Assembly: GCA_033439295.1 (NCBI GenBank)
Contig: JAVTLE010000023.1
Span: forward strand, 1,178,001-1,242,000
From: Deuterostichococcus epilithicus
Lineage: Eukaryota; Chlorophyta; Trebouxiophyceae; Prasiolales; Stichococcaceae
Length of the DNA: 64,000 nucleotides
Direction: 5' to 3'
The first letter of the stretch is position 1. Every line of letters begins with the position of its first letter. Positions 1 through 11,166 of this stretch are shown here, in pieces. The translations under genes and the position numbers were made by a program. The notes beneath the pieces were generated by a model. That model did no database searches. It saw nothing but the letters and a program-made list of their open reading frames with translations, and was not told the origin of the DNA.

Positions 1-142
1 AGCCACGGGCCACTTGTGGATGACCTTCAGCAAACGGAACCATCCTTGAGGACTGGAACGTGTTCAAGTGTTCACACACGCGCATTGTCAGGAGATAATA
101 AAAATTGTGTAATTTCTTACTGTACATATGTTTTTTTGGCAG

Positions 143-3100
143 GCCGCTGCGGATGCGGGACGCGCAGTTCAGCAGCAAGGCATACGGCACGCACGAGTAC
201 AAGGAGGTGACCTGCGAGGGGCGCACCCAGTTCGACCTGCTGCTCGCCATCCAGCGCGACCACAAGCTGTCCTCCTACTCCCTCAACTCGGTGCGCGCGC
301 GCACCGCCGCTGTGCGCATGCGGCAGGCTGAGGAGTGGGGTCGTCAGATTGCCAACCTCGCCTGCGGCCTGGGCCGGGCTGCATGTGCCAACGAAGAAAA
401 TGAGAAGAAATGCTCCCAGATGACATGTACATAAGTATCATATTTCAAATCTACAGGTGTCGGCGCACTTCCTGGGTGAGCAGAAGGAGGACGTGCACCA
501 CTCCATCATCTCGGACCTGCAGGCCGGCAACGCCGAGTCGCGCCGCCGCCTCGCCGTCTACTGCCTCAAGGTGAAGCATCTCGGTTTCAAGCCAGCACTT
601 AAAGCCAGAGCCTTTTCACACTCGAGAAGAGACCTGAGTGCCGACGCTGCGCTCAGGGACACCTCCGACAACGCACCGCCTGCTCATACGCGAGCGCGGT
701 GGACAGGCGCGGCATCTAAGACACAGCTCAGGCTTCTCACTGCAAGCCTCGTGGCCTCAACCCTGCCGGACACAGCTGGTGGACAGGGTCATGTCCTTGT
801 TCGACTACCTGGAGATGGCATGCCAGAGCAGCCTCCAATGATGCTTCACTTGGTTTTTCCCGGTTGCACAGGATGCGTACCTGCCGCAGCGGCTGGTGGA
901 CAAGCTCATGTACATGTTTAACTACCTGGAAATGGCGCGAGTCACGGGCGTGCCGATGTCCTTCCTGCTGACCAAGGGCCAGTCCATCAAGGTCTTCAGC
1001 CAGCTGCTGCGCAAGGCGAAGCAAAAGAACCTCGTCATCCCCTTCGTCAAGGTACTCGGGGAAACCCCAAAAGCACATGCAGCAGCGAACTCGTCGCCCC
1101 TGACGACCGCACACCACTCATTGTTGGCAGAGCAGGGTATCTGAGCTTTGCGGAGTCCACACCTTGCCATTGGGCAATGCCACAGCTGCCTAGGAGCCTA
1201 TGCTACCGGGAGGGCTACAATACTGTGTGACTTTCTGCTCGCTATGCTGCAGCCACAAGGCGGCAACCCGGACGCCATCGGGTATGAGGGCGCAACGGTG
1301 CTGGACGCTAAGGTGCGACAAATGCTCCTGTCGAATGAGTCTTCGAATTCTGAGCCGGGACGGGTTGCCACGCTACTGGGTATCAGCTGCTTGCTGAGGT
1401 GCTGCGAACGCACCGACATTCAACTGCATTGGAATCGTCAAGCAAGCCTTTGATTGTTTTTGTTCTCACAATTCATGGCGCCCGGCACAGGTGGGCTACT
1501 ACCGCAACCCTGTGGCGACGCTGGACTTTGCATCGCTGTACCCCTCCATCATGATGGCGCACAACCTGTGCTACTCCACCCTGCTGCCGCCCGACGCGTG
1601 CGCTCCCTCCAGCATCCTCTCTCTGGCATCCTTCTCCGCAAGCAGCCTCCCGTTTCAGTGTGACAACGATGAATCTGAAACATACCTGATATCGCAGCTA
1701 TGCAGCGCATGACGCCCGGGCGCCGCAGACGCAGGCCCACCCTGCTGCAGCAGGCGTATCATCTGAATTTCAGCTATGTATTCATGTATCTACGTTTTTT
1801 CTCAAGAAAATGGACCGACCAGCAGTAGATCCCATCCCGCAGGCGGCATGTTCGGAACATTGGTGCCCTCCCGCCGCAGGGTGAAGAATCACGCGCCGGA
1901 GGACTACCAGAAGTCGCCGACCGGCGACTGCTTTGTGCGGCCGCACCTCAAGAAGGGCATCCTGCCTGAGATCTTGGAGGAGCTGCTGGCTGCCCGCAAG
2001 CGGTGCGCAGCCGTGCTATAGAGTTTCATCCATCGAAATGCTGCTCCTGAGGAAAGACATCGCAGGTAACCTGCTGCCTGACATTGTTGAGGAGCTGCTG
2101 GTTGCCCGCAAGTGGGGCGATGAGTTTGCCAATGTCTGCTTCCTGTGCCGCACTCGCACGCACCTGGTCAGCACCCCTGCGGAGAAGCATCCCTCCAAAC
2201 CACCTGGAGTAGCTGCTGGCTGCCGACAAGCGGTGCGGCTGCCGATTTGTGCCGGCTTCCCTTGAGCCCATGCGCGGGGCACATACGGCCATAAGGAGGG
2301 GCAACGGACCCTTGAAAACTATGCTTCGGTTTCGTCTGGTCCACACCTTAGTTTGCTGGTCTGAGGGCTCTGGGTGTTGTTTGTGCAGGGCGAAGACGGA
2401 CATGAAGAAGGAGACGGACCCCTTCAAGCTGGCGGTGCTGGACGGGCGCCAGCTGGCACTCAAGGTGTCCGCCAACAGGTGCGAGAAATGCAGACCATGC
2501 AACCCGCATGTGCAGCAGCGGCCTAGGAGAGGCCTGGCATCACCATCGGGTGTGGTTTCAAAGGCCTGCAGACGGATCTGTTTGCCCAGCTGCTGCAGAA
2601 AGGCGCCTCTGCGCAGAGCACCCTACACTGCTGTGCTCTGCTTGCTGTCCCAGACATGCCTGTCACGTGACTGACGACCAGCATGCAGCATTCCGGGCTC
2701 TGTTGGACCTTGAATGCAGCATGACTCCATAAACTCACACCCTGCAGCGTGTATGGCTTCACCGGCGCGACCATCGGCAAGCTGCCGTGCCTGGAGATCT
2801 CCTCCTCCACCACCGCCTACGGCCGCAACATGATCGACGCCACCGCGTGCGTCCTCTGTTGCTAGTGCCCCAGTCCAGTGCCCTCGACACCCCCCTGCCG
2901 TCAGGTCCCTCTGTCACAGCCGCCCTGTCCTTGGCCCCTTCTCGCTCTGGCCCAGTGACTCCACAACTCGCCTGTGTGCAATGTGCTGTGCTGCGGCGAT
3001 TCGAGATCATGACAGGTGCTCGTGCGAGCACTGCAGCAGCTGCAGCGCATATCGAAACTGGACTGCACATGTGTGGGCACCATTCACAAAAGAGGGCAAC

Positions 3101-6100
3101 AATGCGGCGAACTGGAGAAACTGCACAGCAGCCGCTTGGAATCCGCCATCGTCCTGCCTCACAACCGCTGTGCGGAGCGGCGGATGCGGCAGACAATCAT
3201 AACACCCATGCGTCTGAACCCAGTGCGGTGTTCACCGAAGCCCTGGCCTAAATCTTGACACGCAGGGCGGCGGTGCGGGCCAAGTATAACAAGGCCAACG
3301 GGTACGAGGCGGACTGCGACGTCATCTACGGTGACACCGACTCTGTGATGGTCAACTTCAAGGTAGGCCTTGCTCTTTCAGGTTGATTCATGCCAGACTG
3401 CCTTTCCGGAGGTCGATAGGTGATTTGTAGTCCTTGTCAAGGTCAATTGTAAGGTGTGTTGGGCAGCCAGATTCCGATGTCGCTGTCCATCCGCACGGGA
3501 GGCTATCGTGGATGCTGCGGGCGATTGCATGATTGTGGAGGCAATCACAGGAAACAGCAGGGCTGTAGGTCTGGCCCCCGCTGCACAGGTGTGGTCTCCA
3601 CATGGCGTCGATGAATTGTAGGTTTCGCACCAGCTGGACGACATGTCGCGTGCCATAGATTTGGGCAAGGGGGCGGCTCTCGGCCAGATGTGATTCTGAA
3701 AGTGTGTCTGGGACGGTGAGAACGATGGCAAACCCTGCTTCAGGTGGACGACATTGCGCGCGCCATGGAGCTGGGCAAGGAGGCGGCAGAGTTTGTGTCG
3801 GCCACCTTCATCAAGCCCATCCGCCTTGAGTTCGAAAAGGTGCGTCCGCGTTTGTGAAATGCTACATTGTCCACCAACATGTGCTGCGGCAGACTTCGGC
3901 AAGGCACGTTGACGGTTGCCGGGCTGGGAGTCTGCAGCGCAGGCTCTCCTGCAGTATATCAATTGCTGTAGTATGTTAGGGTACGGTTTAGGGTGTGAGT
4001 CGCTGCCGCCAGACTTGTGTCGCTCCTTGTGCTGCGGCCGCACAGGTGTGCTGCTCTTACCTGCTGATCAGCAAGAAGTGTCAACAGGCCCTGAGTCATG
4101 TTGAAGGAATTTCGATATCTGTGTCTTACCTTGTGTGTCAGTTGCGCAGGTGTACTGCCCATACCTGCTGATCAGCAAGAAGCGGTACGCAGGGCTGCTG
4201 TACACCAACCCGGACAAGCACGACAAGATGGACTCAAAGGCGCGCTTATCTTGGTTTTGCTTTCCTTTTCGTCATCGTTTCGCTCATTTCGCCATCGTCA
4301 GACCTCTGCAGGTTGCCAGGATGTCCACTGGCGGCTCTGCCCAGCACCTCCGCGCTCTACTCAAACAGTGGCGAACATGCGCCTGCCAGACTTTGTTGAA
4401 CGCCATGCCCCATCAAGCAAATGCCTTGGGCATGAACCACTTGGGAACGTACGCCGTGGCAGCCCGCCTGCGGTGCGGCAGCCCAGAAACCGTGCTCCGG
4501 TTCCCCGCAGCTGGCGCAGCTGGCGGCCTCTTTCTCCTCTGGGCAGTACATGGGCAGAAACGCAGCTGAACAGCCATGTCGGTGTCGCGCAGGGCATCGA
4601 GACGGTGCGGCGCGACAACTGCCTGCTGGTCAAGAACGTGGTCACGACCAGCCTGCAGAAGATGCTGGTGGAAAAAGACGTGGAGGGCGCGGTGGCATAC
4701 GTCAAGGGCGTCATCTCCGACCTCCTCATGAACCGCATGGACCTGTCCCTGCTGGTCGTCACCAAGGTGAGGCCTGCAGAATCGTGTACAGCGAGAAAGC
4801 AGTGAGCAATCTCAGGTTTGGTCAGAAAGAAAGTGGTGAGCTAAAAGCGCATGGTTGGCGTCGAGGGCGTCAACCCTGGTGTGCTCATAAACCGCATGGA
4901 TTTCCGCTGCTGGTCGTTCATCCCGGTGTGGGTCTGCAGGTTCTGAACGCTTCAGAATGTCATGATATCGCAATGAAATAAGGATAAACTGTGAAGGAGC
5001 AAGGCATCAAAGGCGGTACCTCCGGCCTGCTCATGAACCGCATGGACCGTTCGCTGCTTGTCAACATCAGGGTTGTTTTACCCTTCCCTATTCTTCTACA
5101 GGGCTCGAAATTAAGGCGTTTGACAGCCAAGGGGTGCGCACTGGGGCCGGCTAGGAGGTTGCAGATGTTCAGCCCGCAGCATTTCCATTTTTCTACCCTT
5201 ATAACAGTGTCTCCTGTTCGAATGGCAGGGCCTGACGAAGGCTTTTGACGACTATGACGCCAAGGGCGCGCACGTGGAGCTAGCCAAGAAGATGCTGAAG
5301 CGCGACCCCGCGACCGCGCCTACCATTGGAGACCGCGTCCCCTACGTCATTATCAAGGTGGGCACGCCCACACTGCTGCAGCGCGTCTCGTGATTCTGAG
5401 AAGCTTGTGGGAAGCGCTGGTCGGTAGGCAGTGGGTGATGCCCACTGCTGAACCCAGCAATGCTCACCAGTTTCGGTGCTGGATGGCTTGCAGCTTGTGC
5501 AGCAGGCACAAGCTGCGAGGCTGGGACTTCCGATCTATGCTTTTGTTCTCCTCAACCAAGCAAAAGGATCACCTCATGCACACCCAGACGTTACAGTGTA
5601 TAATTCAAGTACAATACAGCTGGCTGTGGGCGCCAAGACCCTGAGCAGCAAGTGGACGACCCATGTCAAGCGCCTGCTCATCGACTCCAGCACTACTTGA
5701 GCACCACCTGTCAAATCTGATGAAATAAATCACACTAAATGTCACCTTGTTCGTAACTTCGTATCTCAATCAACACACAGTCCTCCTCCGCAGGCGGCCA
5801 AGGGCGCAAAAACCTGGGAAAAAGCAGAGGACCCGATCTATGCGCTGGAGCACAACCTGCCCATCGACTGCCAGCATTACCTGGAGCACCACCTGAGCCT
5901 GCCGCTCACACGCATCTTCGAGCCCATCATGAAGAATGCCAAGGAGCTGCTCAACGGTGCGCAGCCGTTGCTCAGTTATTGCTCAACATCTTCAGTTCCT
6001 TCATGATGCTGTTTGGAGCACCTCCTGAGCCTGCCGCTAGCGCGCATCCTCGAGCCCATCACAAACAATGCCGAGGAGCTGCTCAGCGGTGCGCAGCCTG

Positions 6101-7814
6101 CTCAAAAACCGCTTGCTGCTTAGAAGTGTTCGATGCATGCTCAGTACCTACCTTGAATACGACGCTGCCCGGAGCGCCCTGGTGAAGGGAGCTGCCTGCG
6201 TCAGGCAGTGCCAGTGCGGGTACTAGCTTGCCGCAGCACGGCGGCCAATCCGGAGGCTGCTGCAATAGGAGCTCGGCGACAAATTCTGGCACATGTGTGA
6301 AACCCTGAAACCCTGCGCAAATCAATGGTGAACGCAGGCGCCCACACGCGGTCCATCGCGGTGACGACGCCGAGCAATGCGGCAGGCGGCATCATGAAGT
6401 TCGCCAAGAAGAAGCTGGCCTGCCTCGGCTGCAAGGCGCCCATCGCAACCGGCTCCCTATGCGCCCACTGCTCGCCCAAGGTGTGGCTTTTTGGGTTTAG
6501 GGTTTTGGAGTCGTCTCGGGGAGTTTGTCCCAAGAGTCCGCCATGAAGAAGCTGGCGTGCCTCAGCTGCCTGGCGCTCGCGGCGGCAGTCTCCCTGTGCG
6601 CACAATGCGCCCAAGGGTGCGGCAGTGTGCAGCCGGTCCGCCAAATTGCAGGACTTTCGCCTTCAAACAGGGTGTGGAGGCTCGCCAGCGCACCAGGCTG
6701 TACGAGTCTGGTATTCGGGGCGAACATCAGCACATAGTTCATTCCCTGCACACGCGCACTGTGCGGCTATGGCTTGGTTACATGCACTCTGCCGCGCCAG
6801 TCCTCTGCACCACCGACGCAAGCGGCGGGTGGTGGAGCTGAAGCATTTTGGCAGTGAGCGGCGCGGAAGCCACGAAACTGCAGACTAGATGCTGTGCATT
6901 GACCACGTCCTCGTGAACCGCATCTGTGTGAGCACGAGACGGCAGTGCCCCATGGCGGCAGCCTCACTCGTGTTGCAACGGAAGCGCCCGTCGGAACCAG
7001 CCCCAGCTTGTCTCTGAGACTTTTGCTTTCAGCCACCTCGTGCCGGTGCGTGCATGCAAAAAGGCGAAACAGGCGCACCAGCGCTGCACGGCGGCGAGCT
7101 TGCCTGTCGCTCTGTTGCAGCAGGACGACCCGTCAAACCTGTCTCAGCTGACCACTTAGTCGCTGCCGCTGCCCGTCCACAGGACGTGGAGTTGTGTACC
7201 AGCGCTCGATGGCGGCGCTCGACGAGCTGAAGCGCGCAGATATCGCCCACGACAACCTGTCCCAGTTCGCACCTACAACTTGTCGCCGGTGCGTGCGCGC
7301 AGGAGGCGGAGGTGTACCAGCGCTCCATGGCGGCGGTCAACGAGCTGGAGGGCCAGTTCGGCGCGCTGTGGACGCAGTGCCAGCGCTGCCAGGGCTCCCT
7401 GCACCAGGTTTGACTGCTCCTGAACCTCCTTTCTTGCTGCCAGATCGGCGCTCGCGGGCCGCCTGATCGCCCTCTGACAATTGTGCGCTCAGGATCTGGG
7501 CAGTGTGTCTGAGGGTTTGAGGGCAGCCGCCTCTGGGGCCGCAGCAGGAGACCAGCCCTGCTGCACGTGCCTGCGCCCATTGCTCCGTGCACGACTCGTT
7601 TTATGTGGTCTGTTGATGCTGCTTTGTGCTGACGCCAATGCTGTGCTGGTGCTGAAGCTGCGCCACCCTGCTGCAGCCATCCTTCTGCTAAACCCTGCAG
7701 GATGTGCTGTGCACCTCCCGGGACTGCCCCATCTTCTACCGCCGCAAGAAGGTGCAGAAGGACCTGGCCGAGGCGCACGGCGTGCTCAGCCGCTTCGGCG
7801 ACGACGACTGGTGA
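143..7814 (+). CDS. POLD1: DNA polymerase delta catalytic subunit, 5' partial
   Basis: Replicative family-B DNA polymerase (nuclear; lagging-strand synthesis with 3'-5' proofreading). Exons read as 143-290, 457-570, 872-1051, 1253-1312, 1491-1598, about 1887-2002, 2389-2478, 2748-2846, 3266-3362, 3744-3839, 4150-4239, 4593-4766, 5229-5357, 5794-5956, 6338-6480, 7303-7407, 7701-7814; phases agree throughout, giving about 675 residues. Seen: motif [11 protein letters not shown], motif B region [13 protein letters not shown] joined to VYGFTGA, motif C YGDTDSV, and a C-terminal metal module with two CX2C pairs (CLGC, CAHC; CysA) followed by CX2C and CX4C (CQRC, CTSRDC; the site that carries an iron-sulfur cluster in this family). 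The stop follows GDDDW. About 400 N-terminal residues expected from the family, including the start and much of the exonuclease domain, lie left of the window. One junction (4239/4240) uses a GC donor. Several introns hold relic copies of adjacent exons. Confidence 0.97.
773..819 (+). repeat. Intronic relic of POLD1 exon 872-1051
   Basis: About 47 bp matching 891-936 (the segment encoding [15 protein letters not shown]), with scattered substitutions such as FDYLEMA for FNYLEMA. It lies in the intron just upstream of the real exon, about 118 bp away. Confidence 0.85.
2056..2125 (+). repeat. Intronic relic of POLD1 exon 1887-2002
   Basis: Encodes [15 protein letters not shown], a decayed copy of [15 protein letters not shown] at the end of the exon just upstream. 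The matching real bases are about 1957-2002. Confidence 0.85.
2198..2237 (+). repeat. Second, more decayed relic of POLD1 exon 1887-2002
   Basis: A shorter copy of the same exon end (pattern ctggagtagctgctggctg then caagcggtgcgg). It has lost bases and carries an in-frame stop. Confidence 0.65.
3631..3678 (+). repeat. Intronic relic of POLD1 exon 3744-3839
   Basis: Encodes [16 protein letters not shown] against real [15 protein letters not shown] at 3744-3790. The cag before the exon is retained as part of the copied block. It lies 110 bp upstream of the real exon. Confidence 0.88.
4040..4080 (+). repeat. Intronic relic of POLD1 exon 4150-4239
   Basis: The block from the acceptor cag through the sequence encoding YLLISKK (4144-4188) is repeated upstream about 104 bp away, nearly identical over 25 bases. 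Confidence 0.9.
4239..4240 (+). other. GC-AG intron donor in POLD1
   Basis: The exon encoding KHDKMDSK ends AAG followed by GCGCGC. No GT in reach keeps the frame, and the next exon (4593, GIETVRRDN) joins in phase 0 as the family requires. Confidence 0.75.
4861..4920 (+). repeat. Intronic relic of the end of POLD1 exon 4593-4766
   Basis: Copy of the segment encoding [17 protein letters not shown], now with a frameshift and lost donor. It lies downstream of its source. Confidence 0.8.
5005..5067 (+). repeat. Second relic of the end of POLD1 exon 4593-4766
   Basis: Encodes [15 protein letters not shown], a better preserved second downstream copy of the same exon end. With 4861-4920 it makes a three-step series. 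Confidence 0.85.
5672..5711 (+). repeat. Intronic relic of POLD1 exon 5794-5956
   Basis: Copy of 5865-5905 (sequence for [14 protein letters not shown]). The copy has a one-base change creating TGA in the corresponding frame, so it is not a usable alternative exon. Confidence 0.82.
6014..6100 (+). repeat. Intronic relic of the end of POLD1 exon 5794-5956
   Basis: 87 bp copy of 5879-5966 lying directly downstream. It still reads open ([19 protein letters not shown] against [19 protein letters not shown]) and keeps the splice-donor-like end ggtgcgcagcc. This is the best preserved relic in the gene. Confidence 0.92.
6542..6617 (+). repeat. Intronic relic of the POLD1 CysA exon
   Basis: Encodes [21 protein letters not shown], copied from [21 protein letters not shown] at 6408-6484. 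The four cysteines are still recognisable. Confidence 0.9.
7181..7232 (+). repeat. Intronic relic of POLD1 exon 7303-7407
   Basis: Copies the acceptor and exon start ([13 protein letters not shown] against [13 protein letters not shown]), 120 bp upstream of the real exon. Confidence 0.9.
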
Positions 7815-7849
7815 TGAGATGGCCAATTTGGGTATGACAACTGGCAAAA

Positions 7850-7889
<40 letters not shown>

Positions 7890-8549
7890 GCGCAGGCGGG
7901 GTTCCGAACCTGAGCAGTGCTGTTACAACGGTCGCTCTGGCGGAAGCGACTGATGAAGCGGGCGGCGGCCGCAGCGGCTGCAGCGGCGGCGGGGCAAGAA
8001 AGGTTGGAATGAGAAAGTTAGGAAATGTGGATGGGCATGGCGTAGTGCTGAGCCCCATCGGCAACGATGACTGGATTGGGGCAAGGCAGCGCCGGCCAGC
8101 GGCAGTGCAGGGGCTCCAAGGTTGTGATCTTGAGACACTTGCACCGTAGGCAGCCCTCGGGGGTGCCCGTTTGGAGAAGACACTACAGCGCCGGGAACTC
8201 CTGACCTTTTGCCGTTAGCACGGGTGTGGCGGACCATCTGCACCCAAAGTGTGACTGATTGGATGTATAGATGAGCAGTCAAGGTCTGAGAGGGCATTCA
8301 GCCTGTGTGACTGATGACTCGACTCGTTGGTGAAAACTTTGCAGATGGAGGCTGCTGTGCGATGCGAATGTTTTGTAAAAGCTGCAGACACAGAGAGGTT
8401 TTCACTGAGGCCCTGCAAATATTATGCAGCATCACACACCGCCATGCATGAACATGCGAATTGCCAAATAAGTCGGCATCACCTACAGTCTCGCCCATGC
8501 TCAGATTCATAAGGCTCTTTTTGGTAATTAAAACAGGGCGGTGCAGCAG
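7815..8549. other. Convergent 3' intergenic region
   Basis: Lies between the stop of POLD1 (+) and the stop of the minus-strand gene ending at 8550. Apart from the GGC tract at 7849-7890 I see no coding, RNA or mobile-element signal. It probably holds the two 3' UTRs. Confidence 0.6.
7849..7890 (+). repeat. (GGC)n microsatellite
   Basis: About a dozen uninterrupted GGC triplets in the presumed 3' UTR of POLD1, 35 bases after the stop codon. Confidence 0.9.
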
Positions 8550-11166
8550 TCACGCGGGGCTTGTGGCCGCCGCTGCCTTCCTGGCGCTCTGCTGTTTGCG
8601 TGCCGCCTTCTTGCGCAAAGCCTTCTGATTCGCAGCGGTCGTAGCTTCCTCCTCCTCCTGCAGCAAAAGTGTTCAGAGGATTCAACCGTCAGAAGAGCAC
8701 ACATTGTCCTTCGGCAACAGCACCTGCGGCAACAGCCTCGCGCGGACGCGGCTGTGCTCACTGTCCAGAGCGAGGCATTCACAACAACAGCGGCGTCGAC
8801 TGCCATCATCTGCACAATTACAGCAAGCACAAGACTGAAAACGCTGCTCAAGACCAGTTTCTTCGAATGCAAAGATGCGCACCAGCAAGGCCCGCATGGT
8901 GACATCCGCTGCTTCCTGCTGCTGCGCCGGCCGACGTTGCGTCCGCCCGCGGCCCGACGGCGACCGCTGTTTGCAGCCCGTTCAGAGCAGCGTCGACCAG
9001 GCGCAGCGGCGAGGCGTGGCAGCGGCCCAGGCGCCTCCGCATGCTGGCCCAGCCCCAGCCGTTGACATCTGTCAACACCCTGCGGCTGCCAGCATCGGTT
9101 GCCACCGCCGCCGCGAGCAGGAAGCAGGCCTCCGCCACCAGCGCCTGGGCGAGGCGCTGCCTGCTGTCGGCCGCCCAGACGAGCGTGCGCAGCAGGGCTG
9201 CGGCGACTTCCGGCGACGCAGCCCGCCGCCGCAGCACCCCCACCTCGGCGGTCGCCATAAAGCGCAGCGTTTCGCAGACGGCCAGCGCTATGCGGTGGGC
9301 CCTCCCGCCCCGAGGGCCGCGGCTGCCGTGCGTCAGCTGGGTGTCGGCCCGCCGCAGGACCGCCCCCGCCATCGCTGCCACTGCAAGGGCGACGCTGTCG
9401 CTGCGCGGCAGCGCGCCGGCTTCCCAGTCGGCCTCGGCGGCGCCGGCGAGCGCACACAGCGCGTTGCACACGAGGTCCAGAGTTGCGAGCCTCGGCCTGT
9501 CGGCGTCGTCGCGGCAGGCGCTGACGCTCAGGGCGTCCGGCAGCGGCAGGTGCAGAAACTCAGCCAGGCCAGCGGCCGCAATGCTGAGCAGCTGCTCAAG
9601 GGCCGTCGGCCGACTGCCGGCACAGGTCGAGCCGCAGGCCTGCAGCAGGCTGCGCGACAGCAGCTCCGCCGAAAGGGCCGCCGCCACCCGAGCCACATCC
9701 ACCTTGCCGGCCCGCTCCTTCTCAGCTGCAAAGCCTGGTGGAGCCGCTGACACGTCGGCGCCGGCAGTGTGGACGTCGTCAATGGCTTGGAGACTGCACC
9801 GCAGCAGCCAAGACGGCGCAACGAACTGCGCGTCGAAGCTGTGTTCGTCGATCGGCGAGCAGCCGCTGGCGACGCTGAGGAGCCGCGCCCCCGTCAGCAG
9901 GACGAAGCATTCGCTCGCTGCCGGACTGCTGACGCGGTCCAGCTGCCCACATGTGAACGCGACACACGCGGCGAGGCTCCTCGCCTCTGCGACCGGCGCC
10001 GCGGCGACGGCCGCCACCAGCAGGTCATGCGCCTGATTCAGCTCCCGCGTGACCAGCGGCTGCAGCAGGCCCAGACGTGCGACCGCCGACGTGAGCCGCA
10101 GCGCCGCTGCCGCTTGGCCGGGCGCCAGCCGCGTGTCCGGCCGCCAGTCCCGCTGCGCGGCTGCCAGGCAGGCCGCCAGTCCCTGCAGCAGAGCGCTTTG
10201 CCGCCTGCCAGCCGCAGCCCTGTCCGTCGACTCGGGCGCCGGGTCGGCACCGCCAGGGCCGCGGGCGACGGCTGTACGCCCTGTAGGGGCAGGCACTGCT
10301 GCAGGCGCCTGGACAGGATCAGGGCGTAAGACAGCAGGCCCCCGCTGTCGTACTCAGCTAGCGTCTTTTCGCCCTTCGTCACAAGGTTCAGCAGCGCCGC
10401 CGCACCGGCAACATGCTCCAGCTCGACGCCCGACTGGCGGCCGCCGCTCGACCCGCCGAGCACCCACACGACGGCGTCGCCAGCCGCAGGGCAGAGGTGG
10501 CGCGCCGCCGCCACCGCCGACGTGACACTGCNGCCCNGCATGCCCGCCNCCAGGCACGCAACGCAGCAGCCGGCGGCGCCGGGCGTGGCGGCCTGCACGG
10601 CCGCTGCGAGGCCGGGGCAGCGCAACGCTCGCCCTATGCGGTCCGGCACGGTGCTGAGCAGGAGTGCAAGGTCGGTCGCATTGCACTGAGCCATGCAGTG
10701 CGCCAGCGCCGCCATGGCGCTGGCCGCGACGTTTAGTCGCGTGTCGTCCAGCAGGCCCACAAAAAGGACGGCCCGCTGCGTCGGCGACGCATCCGCTGCT
10801 CCCATAGACAGCCGCCTGTGCTCGAAGGACGCCCCTGGTTTGGCAGGGCGGTGATCGCACGTGGCTGCCGCTCACGGCTGATGAGCAGCACTCGGCATGC
10901 TTGTGCAGCCGCAACAGCGCGACTCACCAGTGCAGTGCGTCGAGCGCGCCGTCGTGGAAGGCATGCCAGTCCATGCACGGCGTGACAGCCACCCGCGTCA
11001 GAGTATCCTGAAAGGCTGCTGACCGAGTGCCGCTTGCGACCATCTCGAAGAAAGCTTCGAATTCCCTGCAATCCCAGACGCTGCGTTTGGTCACGTTGCA
11101 GCGAGAATTGTTCCGCCAAAATCTCACGGGTACCGGCGCGTTTGCAAGCCAACTCGGAGAACACAC
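8550..11166 (-). CDS. Unrecognised helical-repeat-like protein (multi-exon, approximate)
   Basis: Long open minus-strand coding from about 11166 to 8850, rich in Ala/Leu helical stretches that look like ARM/HEAT repeats (for example LLDDTRLNVAASAMAALAHC). I do not recognise the family; a meiotic ARM-repeat protein such as PRD1 is only a guess. Probable exons: about 11080-10925 (ending DGALDALH), 10820 to about 10290, about 10290 to about 8920, and a terminal exon 8657-8550. The last begins after a ctgcag acceptor, starts EEEEATTAANQKALRKK and ends TSPA plus stop. The frame changes near 10290; this is either a short intron I could not fix or a one-base error. Three Ns (10531, 10537, 10549) lie in the gene. 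The true start was not found, and further 5' exons may lie in 11170-11800. The assignment of the last exon to this gene is inferred. Confidence 0.5.

Noticed and set aside
5672-5711. Mutually exclusive alternative exons as an explanation of the POLD1 relics
   Set aside because: Here the copy has an in-frame stop, and others carry frameshifts or lost splice sites, so most cannot be functional alternatives.
9041-10036. Long plus-strand open frame opposite the helical-repeat gene
   Set aside because: Ser/Arg/Ala-rich antisense shadow of a GC-rich coding strand. The minus strand gives the coherent protein.
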